A DNA stretch of 7,869 nucleotides from an archaeon. GTDB lineage: Archaea; Thermoproteota; Nitrososphaeria; Nitrososphaerales; CADDZS01. Where the stretch lies: contig JAKAPU010000130.1 in assembly GCA_021806865.1 (NCBI GenBank), positions 1-7,869 on the forward strand, written 5' to 3'. A program made the translations under genes and the position numbers. Positions 1-6,566 of the stretch are shown in pieces; the first letter of the stretch is position 1; each line of letters begins with the position of its first letter. The notes under the pieces were generated by a model that was given only the letters and a program-made list of their open reading frames with translations, searched no databases and was not told the DNA's origin.

Positions 1-167
1 ATGTTCTTCACCGTCTCGATGGAGAAGTACGAGTGTTCGGCGTCAAACACAAACCAATCGAAAGGAAGCTGCTTCAAGAGATCCGGAACGTCCGGATTCC
101 CAATTGTGATCCAGGTGCCGAGAGAGATCTTGCCTTCGTAGAGTTTCTTCTTTACGGCGTTTTTCAA
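1..167 (-). CDS. HpcH/HpaI-family aldolase, N-terminal part (runs off the left edge)
   Basis: The minus strand reads 55 codons from a TTG at 167-165 to the window edge. The frame contains GTWITIGNPDVPDLL (about residues 17-31) and FDWFVFDAEH (36-45). This is the N-terminal signature of the HpcH/HpaI family (2-keto-3-deoxy acid and 2,4-dihydroxyheptenedioate aldolases, phosphoenolpyruvate-utilising TIM-barrel fold). In that family the D-x-E-H histidine, here H45, is the catalytic base; the metal ligands and the arginine lie beyond the edge. These enzymes reversibly cleave 2-keto-4-hydroxy acids into pyruvate and an aldehyde, so the exact substrate cannot be told. No ATG lies in frame after the upstream stop at 233-231. 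TTG is chosen because it gives the normal family N-terminal length and sits about 30 nt downstream of a TATA-like TTTATTA, which suits a leaderless transcript. Family assignment is firm; the start is inferred. Confidence 0.85.
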   Translation of the reverse strand, partial: MKNAVKKKLYEGKISLGTWITIGNPDVPDLLKQLPFDWFVFDAEHSYFSIETVKN

Positions 168-193
168 GTTGGATCTGGCATTGAAAATGATTG

Positions 194-200
194 TAATAAA
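194..200 (-). promoter_or_regulatory. TATA-like box of the aldolase gene
   Basis: On the minus strand the sequence TTTATTA lies 27-33 nt upstream of the proposed TTG start at 167. That is the archaeal TATA-to-start spacing expected for a leaderless mRNA. No Shine-Dalgarno sequence is visible before the TTG. Confidence 0.45.
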
Positions 201-233
201 GGCTCGCGAGGGGCTTGAGGCCAGATCGCTTTA

Positions 234-595
234 GGATCAGAATTAAAGGAGCTCGCACTTATCTCTGTAACGCATTTTCTTGGCATACTGTTTCTAAGGA
301 ATCCAACTTCTGATATTGGTTCAAGTGTTTCCTGTAATGACAGAGCTTCGTTCAGATTGAGATATGTATGGATTCAAAGAGTTTCCATTGATTCGTGTGT
401 CTATTTAAAAGGGGGCCCTCTATACTTCTACACAGGCGCAGGAAAGTTACCAAGATGTAACTAGGCACCTTAGATGGAAGTGTTCTATTCGCAAGCAAGC
501 CTGTCTATCGGACTCTGACATCCATTCGGTTGTGAACTGGAGAAGGAATGATTCACAAAGACTGAAATTTTGAGAATGGTTAGTGGCAACTCGCG
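234..595. other. Gene-poor intergenic stretch with one strong TATA-like element
   Basis: No frame on either strand here has both a start codon and protein-like composition. The plus frame is open from about 408 to a TGA near 571 (about 55 codons), but it has no ATG or TTG and only one late GTG. No tRNA-like cloverleaf was recognised. The only clear element is the TATA-like sequence at 402-410. The last 30 bases include an AT-rich GAAATTTT (564-571), placed 25-32 nt upstream of the next gene. Confidence 0.6.
402..410 (+). promoter_or_regulatory. Strong archaeal TATA-like box (TATTTAAAA) with no gene directly behind it
   Basis: TATTTAAAA is close to the archaeal TATA consensus and is followed by a run of G and C (GGGGGCCC). 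On the plus strand it would start transcription near 430-436, about 160 nt before the membrane-protein gene at 596. It could drive a long 5' leader for that gene, a small RNA, or, since TTTAAA is self-complementary, a minus-strand transcript. The direction is not proven. Confidence 0.4.
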
Positions 596-1180
596 ATGTC
601 ATCCACTTCCACTCCGCCCTCAGTGACGTATTTCCTCGTAATCCTGATGCTTCTCATCGTGCTGCGGATCAGGCGAGTGATCAATGGAACCAGGGTCAGC
701 GTCGCGCGAACGGTTGCTTACTCTGCCTACTATGTCTTGTTCTCACTTCTTGTGCTCTCCGGCTCCTTCTTCATAGGAATACCGGCCGAGTACTTTGCGG
801 CGTACGCCGCCGTGTTCATTACTTCGATGGCCGTCTCGTACAGATTGGCAGCAAGGCGGCTTGTCTACTGGAGGCTGCCTGATGGCTCGATATTTGCAAA
901 GGGCGGGTTTGGAATCTATCTTGTTTACCTTGCTGGTCTGGTGCTCCGAATTCTGATAGGTTACGTATTCATCGGCCCTAACTATTTCAACTTCAGTTTC
1001 GGGACGCCGCTGCAACTTGGCCCCGCAGCGATAGCCGCGACAATTGCCACAGACCTTTTGCTTGTGTTTGGTGTCGGCTTGCTATTTGGTCGCAACATGC
1101 AGATCATGCGCAAGTACAGAGCGTACCGAGAAAACAGGGAGCAGATTCCTGACCTGAGCGAAGCCTCAGTGCCATCCTGA
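596..1180 (+). CDS. Polytopic membrane protein of unknown function (five predicted helices)
   Basis: A 194-residue protein with hydrophobic segments at about 10-25, 38-60, 65-82, 105-127 and 143-164. Basic clusters follow helix 1 (R24-R27), helix 3 (R83-R93, including RLAARR) and helix 5 (R166-R178), so the N-terminus is probably outside. The tail after about 165 is charged and probably cytoplasmic. The layout, with one helix, a basic loop and then paired helices with a YWRLPDGSIFAKGG loop, loosely recalls CcdC/DUF1453-type membrane proteins. That resemblance is an impression, not an alignment. No catalytic or metal-binding motif is evident. The ATG at 596 has no Shine-Dalgarno sequence, but the AT-rich GAAATTTT 25-32 nt upstream fits leaderless transcription. 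The 3' end overlaps the convergent glutamate dehydrogenase by 15 bp. Confidence 0.8.
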   Translation: MSSTSTPPSVTYFLVILMLLIVLRIRRVINGTRVSVARTVAYSAYYVLFSLLVLSGSFFIGIPAEYFAAYAAVFITSMAVSYRLAARRLVYWRLPDGSIFAKGGFGIYLVYLAGLVLRILIGYVFIGPNYFNFSFGTPLQLGPAAIAATIATDLLLVFGVGLLFGRNMQIMRKYRAYRENREQIPDLSEASVPS

Positions 1181-2440
1181 GAGCTTCATCGCGGCAACGA
1201 CCTTGTTAACTGAGAGTATCAAGGCGCCGCGTCTTGGATCGACGTTCTCCTTTTCCGCGCGAGCCATCACGTCGTCGAAGGCGTGGGTCATCTTCGTTTC
1301 AAGCCTGCCGTTCACCGCTTCTTCCGTCCAGTGATCTCTGTTGAGGTTTTGAACCCACTCAAAATACGAGACGAGGACTCCGCCGGAATTTGCAAGAATG
1401 TCTGGTATGAGCGGTATTTTCTGCCTTTCCAAAATCTTGTCCGCCATCGGAGTCGTCGGGCCGTTGGCTGCTTCGACGACTATCTGTGCCTTGATCTTCG
1501 ACGCATTTCCCTCGGTGATCTGGTTTTCAAGAGCGGCAGGTACCAACACGTCTGCCTCGGATTCGAGCACCTCCTCGTTCGAGATTTTCTCGACCCCGCG
1601 GATTAGGCTTATCGAGCCGAGCTTGTTTGACTCCTGGAGCATGTGCTCGTAAGTCATGTCAAAGAACTTTGAGCCGTTGGGCTTTGCTCCGCCAACCACG
1701 TCGCTCAAAGCCACAATCTTTGCTCCCATCTCCATCAAGCAGCGCACGGTGTTTGATCCAACGTTTCCAAACCCCTGAACAGCCACTGTGATGTTTTTCA
1801 TGTCTTTGTGCAGGTACTTTTTGACGGCCTCTCTGACGCAGATTGCAACTCCGCGCCCGGTAGCCGCACTTCGGCCTTCCGACCCACCAATCTCGATAGG
1901 CTTTCCTGTTACGACAGCGGGGACGTTGTGACCTTTTAGGCGCGAGTACTCATTCATCATCCACGCCATTGTCTGGGGATTCGTGTTCAGGTCGGGCGCT
2001 GGAATATCGACCTCCGGACCAATGTCTCTTTCGATTGTGCCCACATACTTCCTCGTGAGCCTCTCAAGATCATCAACACTCAGCTTCTTTGGATCTACAG
2101 TGATCCCACCCTTAGCCCCGCCAAAAGGGATATCGATTACTGCGCACTTCCAGGTCATCCACATCGCGAGAGCCTTGACTTCGCTCAATGTGACCTTCGG
2201 GTGGTATCTCAAACCGCCCTTGTAAGGACCTCTAGCGTTGTTGTGCTGCACTCTGTAGCCTGTGAAAGTAGCGACATCTCCGTTTACAAGCTTAAGCGGA
2301 AGGGACACGGTGACCTCTCTTCGAGGGCTCTTCAACATCTCGTAGTACTCTGGTTCGATTGGGAGGATGTCGGTTATGGAGGCAAGCTGTGCCAGCGCAT
2401 TATTGAAAGGACTATCTGATTCCAACGCAGGCTCAATCAT
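1166..2440 (-). CDS. gdhA: Glutamate dehydrogenase (Glu/Leu/Phe/Val dehydrogenase family)
   Basis: This full-length hexameric-type GDH (424 residues, usual about 415-420) catalyses glutamate + NAD(P)+ = 2-oxoglutarate + NH4+ + NAD(P)H in the cytoplasm. The N-terminal dimerisation/catalytic domain carries GPYKGGLRYH (71-80), MTWKCAVIDIPFGGAKGG (95-112) and PAPDLNTNPQ (147-156). K74, K98, K110 (catalytic lysine) and D150 match the spacing of K89, K113, K125 and D165 of the Clostridium symbiosum enzyme. The Rossmann domain carries VQGFGNVGS (221-229) and a SD pair at 246-247. Cofactor preference cannot be read safely. The ATG at 2440 gives about five extra residues compared with Pyrococcus-type GDH. 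An in-frame TTG at 2425-2423 would restore the family N-terminus and fits the TATA position better. The gene is convergent with the membrane-protein gene and divergent from the signal peptidase gene. Confidence 0.96.
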   Translation of the reverse strand: MIEPALESDSPFNNALAQLASITDILPIEPEYYEMLKSPRREVTVSLPLKLVNGDVATFTGYRVQHNNARGPYKGGLRYHPKVTLSEVKALAMWMTWKCAVIDIPFGGAKGGITVDPKKLSVDDLERLTRKYVGTIERDIGPEVDIPAPDLNTNPQTMAWMMNEYSRLKGHNVPAVVTGKPIEIGGSEGRSAATGRGVAICVREAVKKYLHKDMKNITVAVQGFGNVGSNTVRCLMEMGAKIVALSDVVGGAKPNGSKFFDMTYEHMLQESNKLGSISLIRGVEKISNEEVLESEADVLVPAALENQITEGNASKIKAQIVVEAANGPTTPMADKILERQKIPLIPDILANSGGVLVSYFEWVQNLNRDHWTEEAVNGRLETKMTHAFDDVMARAEKENVDPRRGALILSVNKVVAAMKLSGWH

Positions 2441-2455
2441 ACCAATCCTTTCAGA

Positions 2456-2463
2456 ATATATAA
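2456..2463 (-). promoter_or_regulatory. TATA-like box upstream of glutamate dehydrogenase
   Basis: Minus-strand TTATATAT lies only 16-23 nt upstream of the ATG at 2440 but 31-38 nt upstream of the in-frame TTG at 2425. Archaeal TATA boxes normally begin about 30 nt before the transcription start. The position therefore predicts a start near 2433, just inside the ATG-initiated reading frame and a few bases before the TTG. Confidence 0.45.
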
Positions 2464-2617
2464 GATAAGAAGGATTCTAATGGCCAATGCGTTTGACATT
2501 CGATAACTGTTGATTGTTCACGAACTATCTCCCTTACCCAAATTCAGAAATATCACGGATACGAGCTTGAATCTTAGAAGGGCGCGATGGCGGAACCTTT
2601 GGCATTTCGTGATTAGC

Positions 2618-2628
2618 AGGAAAAGGAG
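2618..2628 (+). promoter_or_regulatory. Shine-Dalgarno sequence of the signal peptidase gene
   Basis: AGG at 2618-2620 and GGAG at 2625-2628 precede the ATG at 2632. The GGAG ends three bases before the start codon. This is the clearest ribosome-binding site in the window, where most other starts lack one, and suggests a leadered transcript for this gene. Confidence 0.5.
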
Positions 2629-2631
2629 AAA

Positions 2632-3222
2632 ATGGAACCAGTTATAACAAAGAAGAGCCCTTTGCGCTATCTCAGACTCCTGTTCTACCTCGTCCCTGTA
2701 GCCCTCTTGCTTTTGGGATACGCGAGCATAACTGTAGTCACGGGCGAGTCGTACCCTTTCACCATAGTCACCGGTACGAGCATGCAGCCGACAATACTTC
2801 CGGGTTCTGTGGCAGTGATCGACAAGGTGCCTTTCGATCAATTGAAAGTTGGTGAGGTCATCGTCTTTGTGCCTCAGCTCGCACTATTGTATCCGTGCGA
2901 TGGCTCTCCTGGGGCTTCCTTGACTAGCGAAAGCCCTGTTCCGTGTTACGTAATCCATCGTATAGTCGCCATCACAACGGATTCTCATGGAAACAGAATC
3001 ATTGAGACAAAGGGAGACAACAATCCTGGATCTATTCCCTACATCGACACTAACATCAACTCTTCGATGTATGTTGGCGAAGTTGTAATGCAGTTTCCTC
3101 TCGCGGGATATATCACCGAGCAGCCGTACAACGAGTACATTGCTCTAGTAATCCTTGGAGCACTTGTTGGCGAGCTCTATTTTGAGAGGAAAATCACCGC
3201 GAAGCGTCCAGCCCAATCTTAG
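2632..3222 (+). CDS. Signal peptidase I, archaeal/ER type (S26B)
   Basis: This membrane endopeptidase removes signal peptides from exported preproteins on the outer face of the cytoplasmic membrane. The 196 residues begin with a short basic cytoplasmic N-terminus and a helix at about 15-36. Box B follows as TGTSMQPTILPGS (47-59) with nucleophile S50. CYVIHRIVAI (105-114) places H109 where bacterial enzymes have the catalytic lysine, which defines the archaeal/ER class. KGDNNPG (127-133) contains the conserved acidic D129. A second hydrophobic segment at about 168-183 probably anchors the C-terminus. An insert at about 83-105, rich in Pro, Ser and Gly, carries C89 and C105, which could pair on the extracellular side. 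A Shine-Dalgarno sequence supports the ATG. The stop codon TAG (3220-3222) overlaps the stop codon of the convergent antiporter. Confidence 0.95.
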   Translation: MEPVITKKSPLRYLRLLFYLVPVALLLLGYASITVVTGESYPFTIVTGTSMQPTILPGSVAVIDKVPFDQLKVGEVIVFVPQLALLYPCDGSPGASLTSESPVPCYVIHRIVAITTDSHGNRIIETKGDNNPGSIPYIDTNINSSMYVGEVVMQFPLAGYITEQPYNEYIALVILGALVGELYFERKITAKRPAQS

Positions 3223-4811
3223 GTTTGTTTGTTTTTCTCGTCTTTGGCATCCGGTACTTTGTCTTGAGAATTCTTTCTCTTTCTAAACCCGAATATCTGC
3301 CTTGCGCGAGACCCTGGTAGGGTCATAACTGAGGAGTAGAGCTCCGCTGCTCTAACCCGTAACAAGTGCTTCTGGTCGACCGTCGATTCAATTTCCTTTA
3401 GCACATCTTTCATCTCATCCTTCTCGGCTTCTAGCTTGTTAACATAGTCTGCATCAGAGATTCGGCCTTCATTCTTCATCTTACGAAGACTTTCAATCGA
3501 CTCTACTACGTTCGATAACCGGAGATCTAGAGAATTGATGAAACTAGCCTGCTCTTCTGGGAACTTCCTTCGAATATATCGAAAGAGGAAGGCGGCCTGA
3601 AGACTGAGTGAGAAGAATGCGACTCCCAGAACAAGGGTGCTTATCAAATCGGATTCTTTGGAGGAAATCGCGGTAAGAGGTATTGAAGCTGCGAGTGCGA
3701 TAGAAAGGGCGCCCCTCATACCTCCAAGCATCGTCACATTTCTCCACTTTAGAGGAATTTTGTCACCGAGGCGATCAAGCAATGTGAGGATCGGATATGT
3801 GGCAGCGGCCCTTGCCACCGTAACCGCCAAATACGCAAGAAAGATTGGAACTATTGCTGAAGCTAGTCTGAATACATCAGTTCGAAATCCTATGAAAAGA
3901 AATGCGACAGAGTTCCCGACGAACGCAGCAAGTTCCCAGAAAAGCTCCACTGCCTCACGAGTTGTAGGTCCCATAGCAGACTTGAAGGTGATGTTTCCAA
4001 AATATAGTCCAACGACAGTCACCGCAATTAGACCTGAAGCTCCCAGTGCCGAAGCTAGCGCATAAGAACCGTAGACAGAAGCAATAGTGAGTATGGTTTC
4101 GGTAAGCTTATCCGAGCTCAGGCTTGTCAGGATTTCAGATACAAATGCAACAAGCAGTCCAATCAAAACACCACCAGCGAAATTTAAAGCAAATCCACTC
4201 AAAGCAGAAAGTATCGAAACGCTCTCGAAACTAATCGATGCCAGCACCACCGAGAATACTACTATGGCCGTGGCGTCGTTGAAAGCGGCTTCCGTGTCCA
4301 TCAATGCTCTTAGCTTTGACGGCACCTTGGCACGTCGAAAGATTTCAAGAACTGTCGCAGTATCGGTTGGAGAGATCAGTGAGGCAAAGAGAAAGGACAC
4401 ACTCAAACCTAACCCCGCTATCTTCCACAGTATGAATCCACCGACTAGTGTAGAAATCACGACCCCTACTGTTGCTAGGATTATAGCAGGTCTTAGGCTG
4501 AAACGGAGGTCACTTGATTTTATGTGCAGCATAGCTTCGAATAGTAATGGCGGGACGACAAGACCCACAAACAGCCCTCCTTCAGGACCTCCAACCATCT
4601 GGTTGTAGATGGACCTCATCTGCTGTATCACTGAAGTGAATATACTTTGGATAGGCCCTTGACCTAACAAAGAGAGCGCCGATGTGAATGCCAGCACGAT
4701 GCCTAGAAAGACCAGCACAAGCGTGTACGGGACCTTGGCCTTCAAAGCAATGAAGGAAGCAACGACCATCACAGCCAAAAAAGCCGTGATAAGAATCTCT
4801 ACCGAAGGCAA
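3219..4811 (-). CDS. Na+/H+ antiporter, CPA1 (NhaP-like) family with charged C-terminal tail
   Basis: A 530-residue antiporter exchanging cytoplasmic Na+ (or K+/Li+) for protons. About 12-13 hydrophobic segments span residues 1-412. The conserved core is visible: SPTDTATV (147-154, D150), EAAFNDATAIVVF (174-186) with the N178-D179 pair and E174 as in electroneutral NhaP transporters, R334 in a TVARAA helix, and GGMRGALS (363-370). An extra loop at about 48-78 separates the early helices. Residues about 413-530 form a cytoplasmic tail, highly charged and probably coiled coil around 430-485, ending in a Lys-rich segment. Such tails regulate transport in this superfamily, but no RCK/TrkA-C or cyclic-nucleotide motif is seen. 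The start is TTG at 4811-4809, with no Shine-Dalgarno and only an AT-rich stretch (4838-4850) at TATA distance. It is tail-to-tail with the signal peptidase gene. Confidence 0.94.
   Translation of the reverse strand: MPSVEILITAFLAVMVVASFIALKAKVPYTLVLVFLGIVLAFTSALSLLGQGPIQSIFTSVIQQMRSIYNQMVGGPEGGLFVGLVVPPLLFEAMLHIKSSDLRFSLRPAIILATVGVVISTLVGGFILWKIAGLGLSVSFLFASLISPTDTATVLEIFRRAKVPSKLRALMDTEAAFNDATAIVVFSVVLASISFESVSILSALSGFALNFAGGVLIGLLVAFVSEILTSLSSDKLTETILTIASVYGSYALASALGASGLIAVTVVGLYFGNITFKSAMGPTTREAVELFWELAAFVGNSVAFLFIGFRTDVFRLASAIVPIFLAYLAVTVARAAATYPILTLLDRLGDKIPLKWRNVTMLGGMRGALSIALAASIPLTAISSKESDLISTLVLGVAFFSLSLQAAFLFRYIRRKFPEEQASFINSLDLRLSNVVESIESLRKMKNEGRISDADYVNKLEAEKDEMKDVLKEIESTVDQKHLLRVRAAELYSSVMTLPGSRARQIFGFRKRKNSQDKVPDAKDEKNKQT
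3224..3238 (+). terminator. T-rich putative transcription terminator of the signal peptidase gene
   Basis: Immediately after the signal peptidase stop, the plus strand reads TTTGTTTGTTTTTCT. Archaeal RNA polymerase terminates at oligo-U tracts, so this is a likely terminator. It lies inside the antiporter's coding sequence, where it encodes the Lys/Asn/Gln-rich last residues on the other strand. Confidence 0.5.
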
Positions 4812-5256
4812 GGCGATATAGGCATCTCAGATTCTAGTTCAAAAAAATTCCGTTCCAAAAGTCAAATTTTTGCGAAAATTGGTTGACTCGTATCGAGAGA
4901 ATGCAATCATAACAAAATTCGACTTAATGCGAGATTCATAGCTAGACTTGAGGCATGTCTTGATGCTGTTCTAGTAGTTGTGGCCGCAATTGTTCTGGTG
5001 TGCAAAGCATAGTTACTTGCCCTCGAGTTCTATAATAACTTGCTAGGATTTTGTCGTTTGCTCACATGCAGATCGAGATGAAAAGTTCGCAAAATTGTTC
5101 AGGACTGAAATCGTAGGAGAGTCTTCCTCAAGAATCATATTGCAGGAGCTCGGAAATATTATTTGTCTTGCGCAAATTGGTGGAATTACAGTATTGAGTG
5201 AATATTCGATTGAAGTGCACAATTCGCTATCGTCATTGTGAGTGTGTATTGGTTCG
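4812..5256. other. Intergenic stretch, AT-rich, with possible decayed coding sequence
   Basis: This spacer separates the antiporter and spherulin-4 genes. The first 60 bases are A/T-rich and probably hold the antiporter promoter on the minus strand. Two open plus-strand frames are notable. One ends at a TAG near 5010 and reads as a basic stretch followed by a hydrophobic helix (LDAVLVVVAAIVLVC) but has no usable start codon. The other is open from 5047 to a TGA at 5239-5241 (63 codons, first TTG at 5095) and includes RIILQELGNIICLAQIGG. They are in different frames and neither was recognised. They may be chance frames or remnants of a small gene. AATATTC at 5201-5207 is a weak TATA candidate for the spherulin-4 gene. 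Confidence 0.4.
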
Positions 5257-6429
5257 ATGCGCGAAATTTACCGTAGCAAATGCAGGATTTCCATTGCTGG
5301 TGCCTTTCTCCTTGTTGCGATGTTGTTGTTCATTGGATCACCTTCGCTGACACTGAATTGGAGCGCTGCTGCAACCCAGACAACTGGCGTGCTAGTTCCG
5401 CTATTTGCTTATCCGACTGCTCCAATCTGGCAGAGCATAATTCAAGAAAAACAGTCAAACCCGACTATTTCTATGGTCGCGGTGGTCAATCCGGACAACG
5501 GACCGGGTTACTACCAAGATCCGGTCTACGTGCAGGCGATAGATTCTCTTCGATCGGTTGGAATAATAGTCATAGGTTATGTGTACACGAGCTATGGAGC
5601 TAGGAGCCAAAGTGACGTCATTGCCGACATCAACTCATATAGACAGTGGTACGGCTTAAACGGCATTTTCTTTGATGAAATGGCAAACGTCGAGGGTTAC
5701 GAAAGTTATTACACCACCTTGAGCAACTATGCCAGATCTCTGGGCTACACCATAACAGTTGGAAACTCAGGCACGGGAATAGCACAGAGCTACGTCGGAA
5801 TAATGAATTTCTTGATTGTGTACGAGGATCAGGGACTGCCATCACTTTCGCACTTGTCGGGACTGACGAGCGGCTACAGCAGATCTAATTTTGCGCTTGT
5901 TGCATACGGAGTCTCGAACATCGATTCGTCGTACATTTTGAGTGCTTCAAACTATGTTGCGTGGATGTACATCACAAGCGCAAACCAGCCCAATCCGTAC
6001 AACGTTCTTCCATACTACTTCTCAAATCTCCTGTCTGTTCTTACCGGGGTACCACCGAACACCGTCCAGGTGACTGTGCGCTCGGTGGGGATGGACGGGC
6101 TCCCTCTCAACGGCCTTTGGACGACCGTCCAATCGCAGTCCGGAAATATTCTGACAGTGGGTTTCACGCCTCTTGTCTTCACGGCAGCGCTCGGTGAGAC
6201 CTATATCATAAATGTCTCAGACTATCAGAACAATTTGTTCGATCACTGGGAAAATCTGAGCGGAAGCGCAAGTATTGCAATTTCACCGACACATGACACT
6301 CTACTGACTGCATACTACAGGACTGGTATGATGTTTGGAATTCCTGAGAACATCTGTGCCTCTTTCCACTTTTGGAAAATATTGTTCGGAAGCGCTCCCC
6401 TGATACCATTCTGCACGCTCGATTATTGA
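5257..6429 (+). CDS. Secreted spherulin-4-like (spherulation-specific family 4) protein
   Basis: A 390-residue exported protein. It has a basic N-terminus, a hydrophobic segment at about 12-32 and a SAAATQ region near 36-41 that suits signal peptidase cleavage. Residues about 44-268 match spherulation-specific family 4 (spherulin 4), a TIM-barrel, glycosidase-like family named from Physarum: VLVPLFAYP (45-53), VVNPDNGPG (76-84), GYVYTSYGARS (107-117), GIFFDEM (136-142) and VGNSGTG (168-174). The acidic pair D140-E141 is the likely active-site feature. Substrate is unknown; a polysaccharide is plausible. Residues about 270-355 form a beta-rich domain (GFTPLVFTAALGETY, FDHWENLSG, LTAYY) of a kind often found on archaeal surface proteins. 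The last 35 residues are unlike the rest. A GTG at 5242 is an alternative start; ATG is preferred because it gives a compact signal peptide. Confidence 0.9.
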   Translation: MREIYRSKCRISIAGAFLLVAMLLFIGSPSLTLNWSAAATQTTGVLVPLFAYPTAPIWQSIIQEKQSNPTISMVAVVNPDNGPGYYQDPVYVQAIDSLRSVGIIVIGYVYTSYGARSQSDVIADINSYRQWYGLNGIFFDEMANVEGYESYYTTLSNYARSLGYTITVGNSGTGIAQSYVGIMNFLIVYEDQGLPSLSHLSGLTSGYSRSNFALVAYGVSNIDSSYILSASNYVAWMYITSANQPNPYNVLPYYFSNLLSVLTGVPPNTVQVTVRSVGMDGLPLNGLWTTVQSQSGNILTVGFTPLVFTAALGETYIINVSDYQNNLFDHWENLSGSASIAISPTHDTLLTAYYRTGMMFGIPENICASFHFWKILFGSAPLIPFCTLDY

Positions 6430-6448
6430 TTGAAATGAATCAATAATC
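6421..6448. repeat. Perfect 11-bp inverted repeat covering the spherulin-4 stop codon
   Basis: GATTATTGATT (6421-6431) and AATCAATAATC (6438-6448) are exact reverse complements separated by six bases (GAAATG). The TGA stop codon (6427-6429) lies within the left arm. The arms are A/T-rich (2 of 11 bases G or C), so an RNA hairpin would be weak. It could be a terminator or mRNA-stabilising stem, or a DNA operator-like dyad for a dimeric regulator of the next gene. No T-tract follows directly. Confidence 0.75.
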
Positions 6449-6566
6449 AAGTTTCTTGGATCCATAATAATAATCCTACACAATTCCAAAAAGCGAAGTT
6501 GTAGAGGCCTTGGTTTCGCTCAATTTGCTTAACTTTCTCAGTTCGCAACTACTAGGATGAAAGCAA

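Noticed and set aside
33..258. Open frames on both strands of about 61-71 codons over the left end
   Set aside because: They cover the aldolase frame, which carries clear family motifs; the alternatives read as Arg/Ser/Leu-rich shadow translations.
401..480. Possible tRNA after the TATA-like box
   Set aside because: No 7-bp acceptor stem, no anticodon arm and no GTTCRA T-loop in the right place could be paired.
408..573. Plus-strand frame of about 55 codons open after a stop at 405-407
   Set aside because: It has no ATG or TTG and only one late GTG, and no family-like pattern was seen.
5242..5256. GTG at 5242 as the start of the spherulin-4 gene
   Set aside because: It adds five residues before an otherwise compact signal peptide, and neither start has a convincing Shine-Dalgarno sequence; kept only as an alternative.
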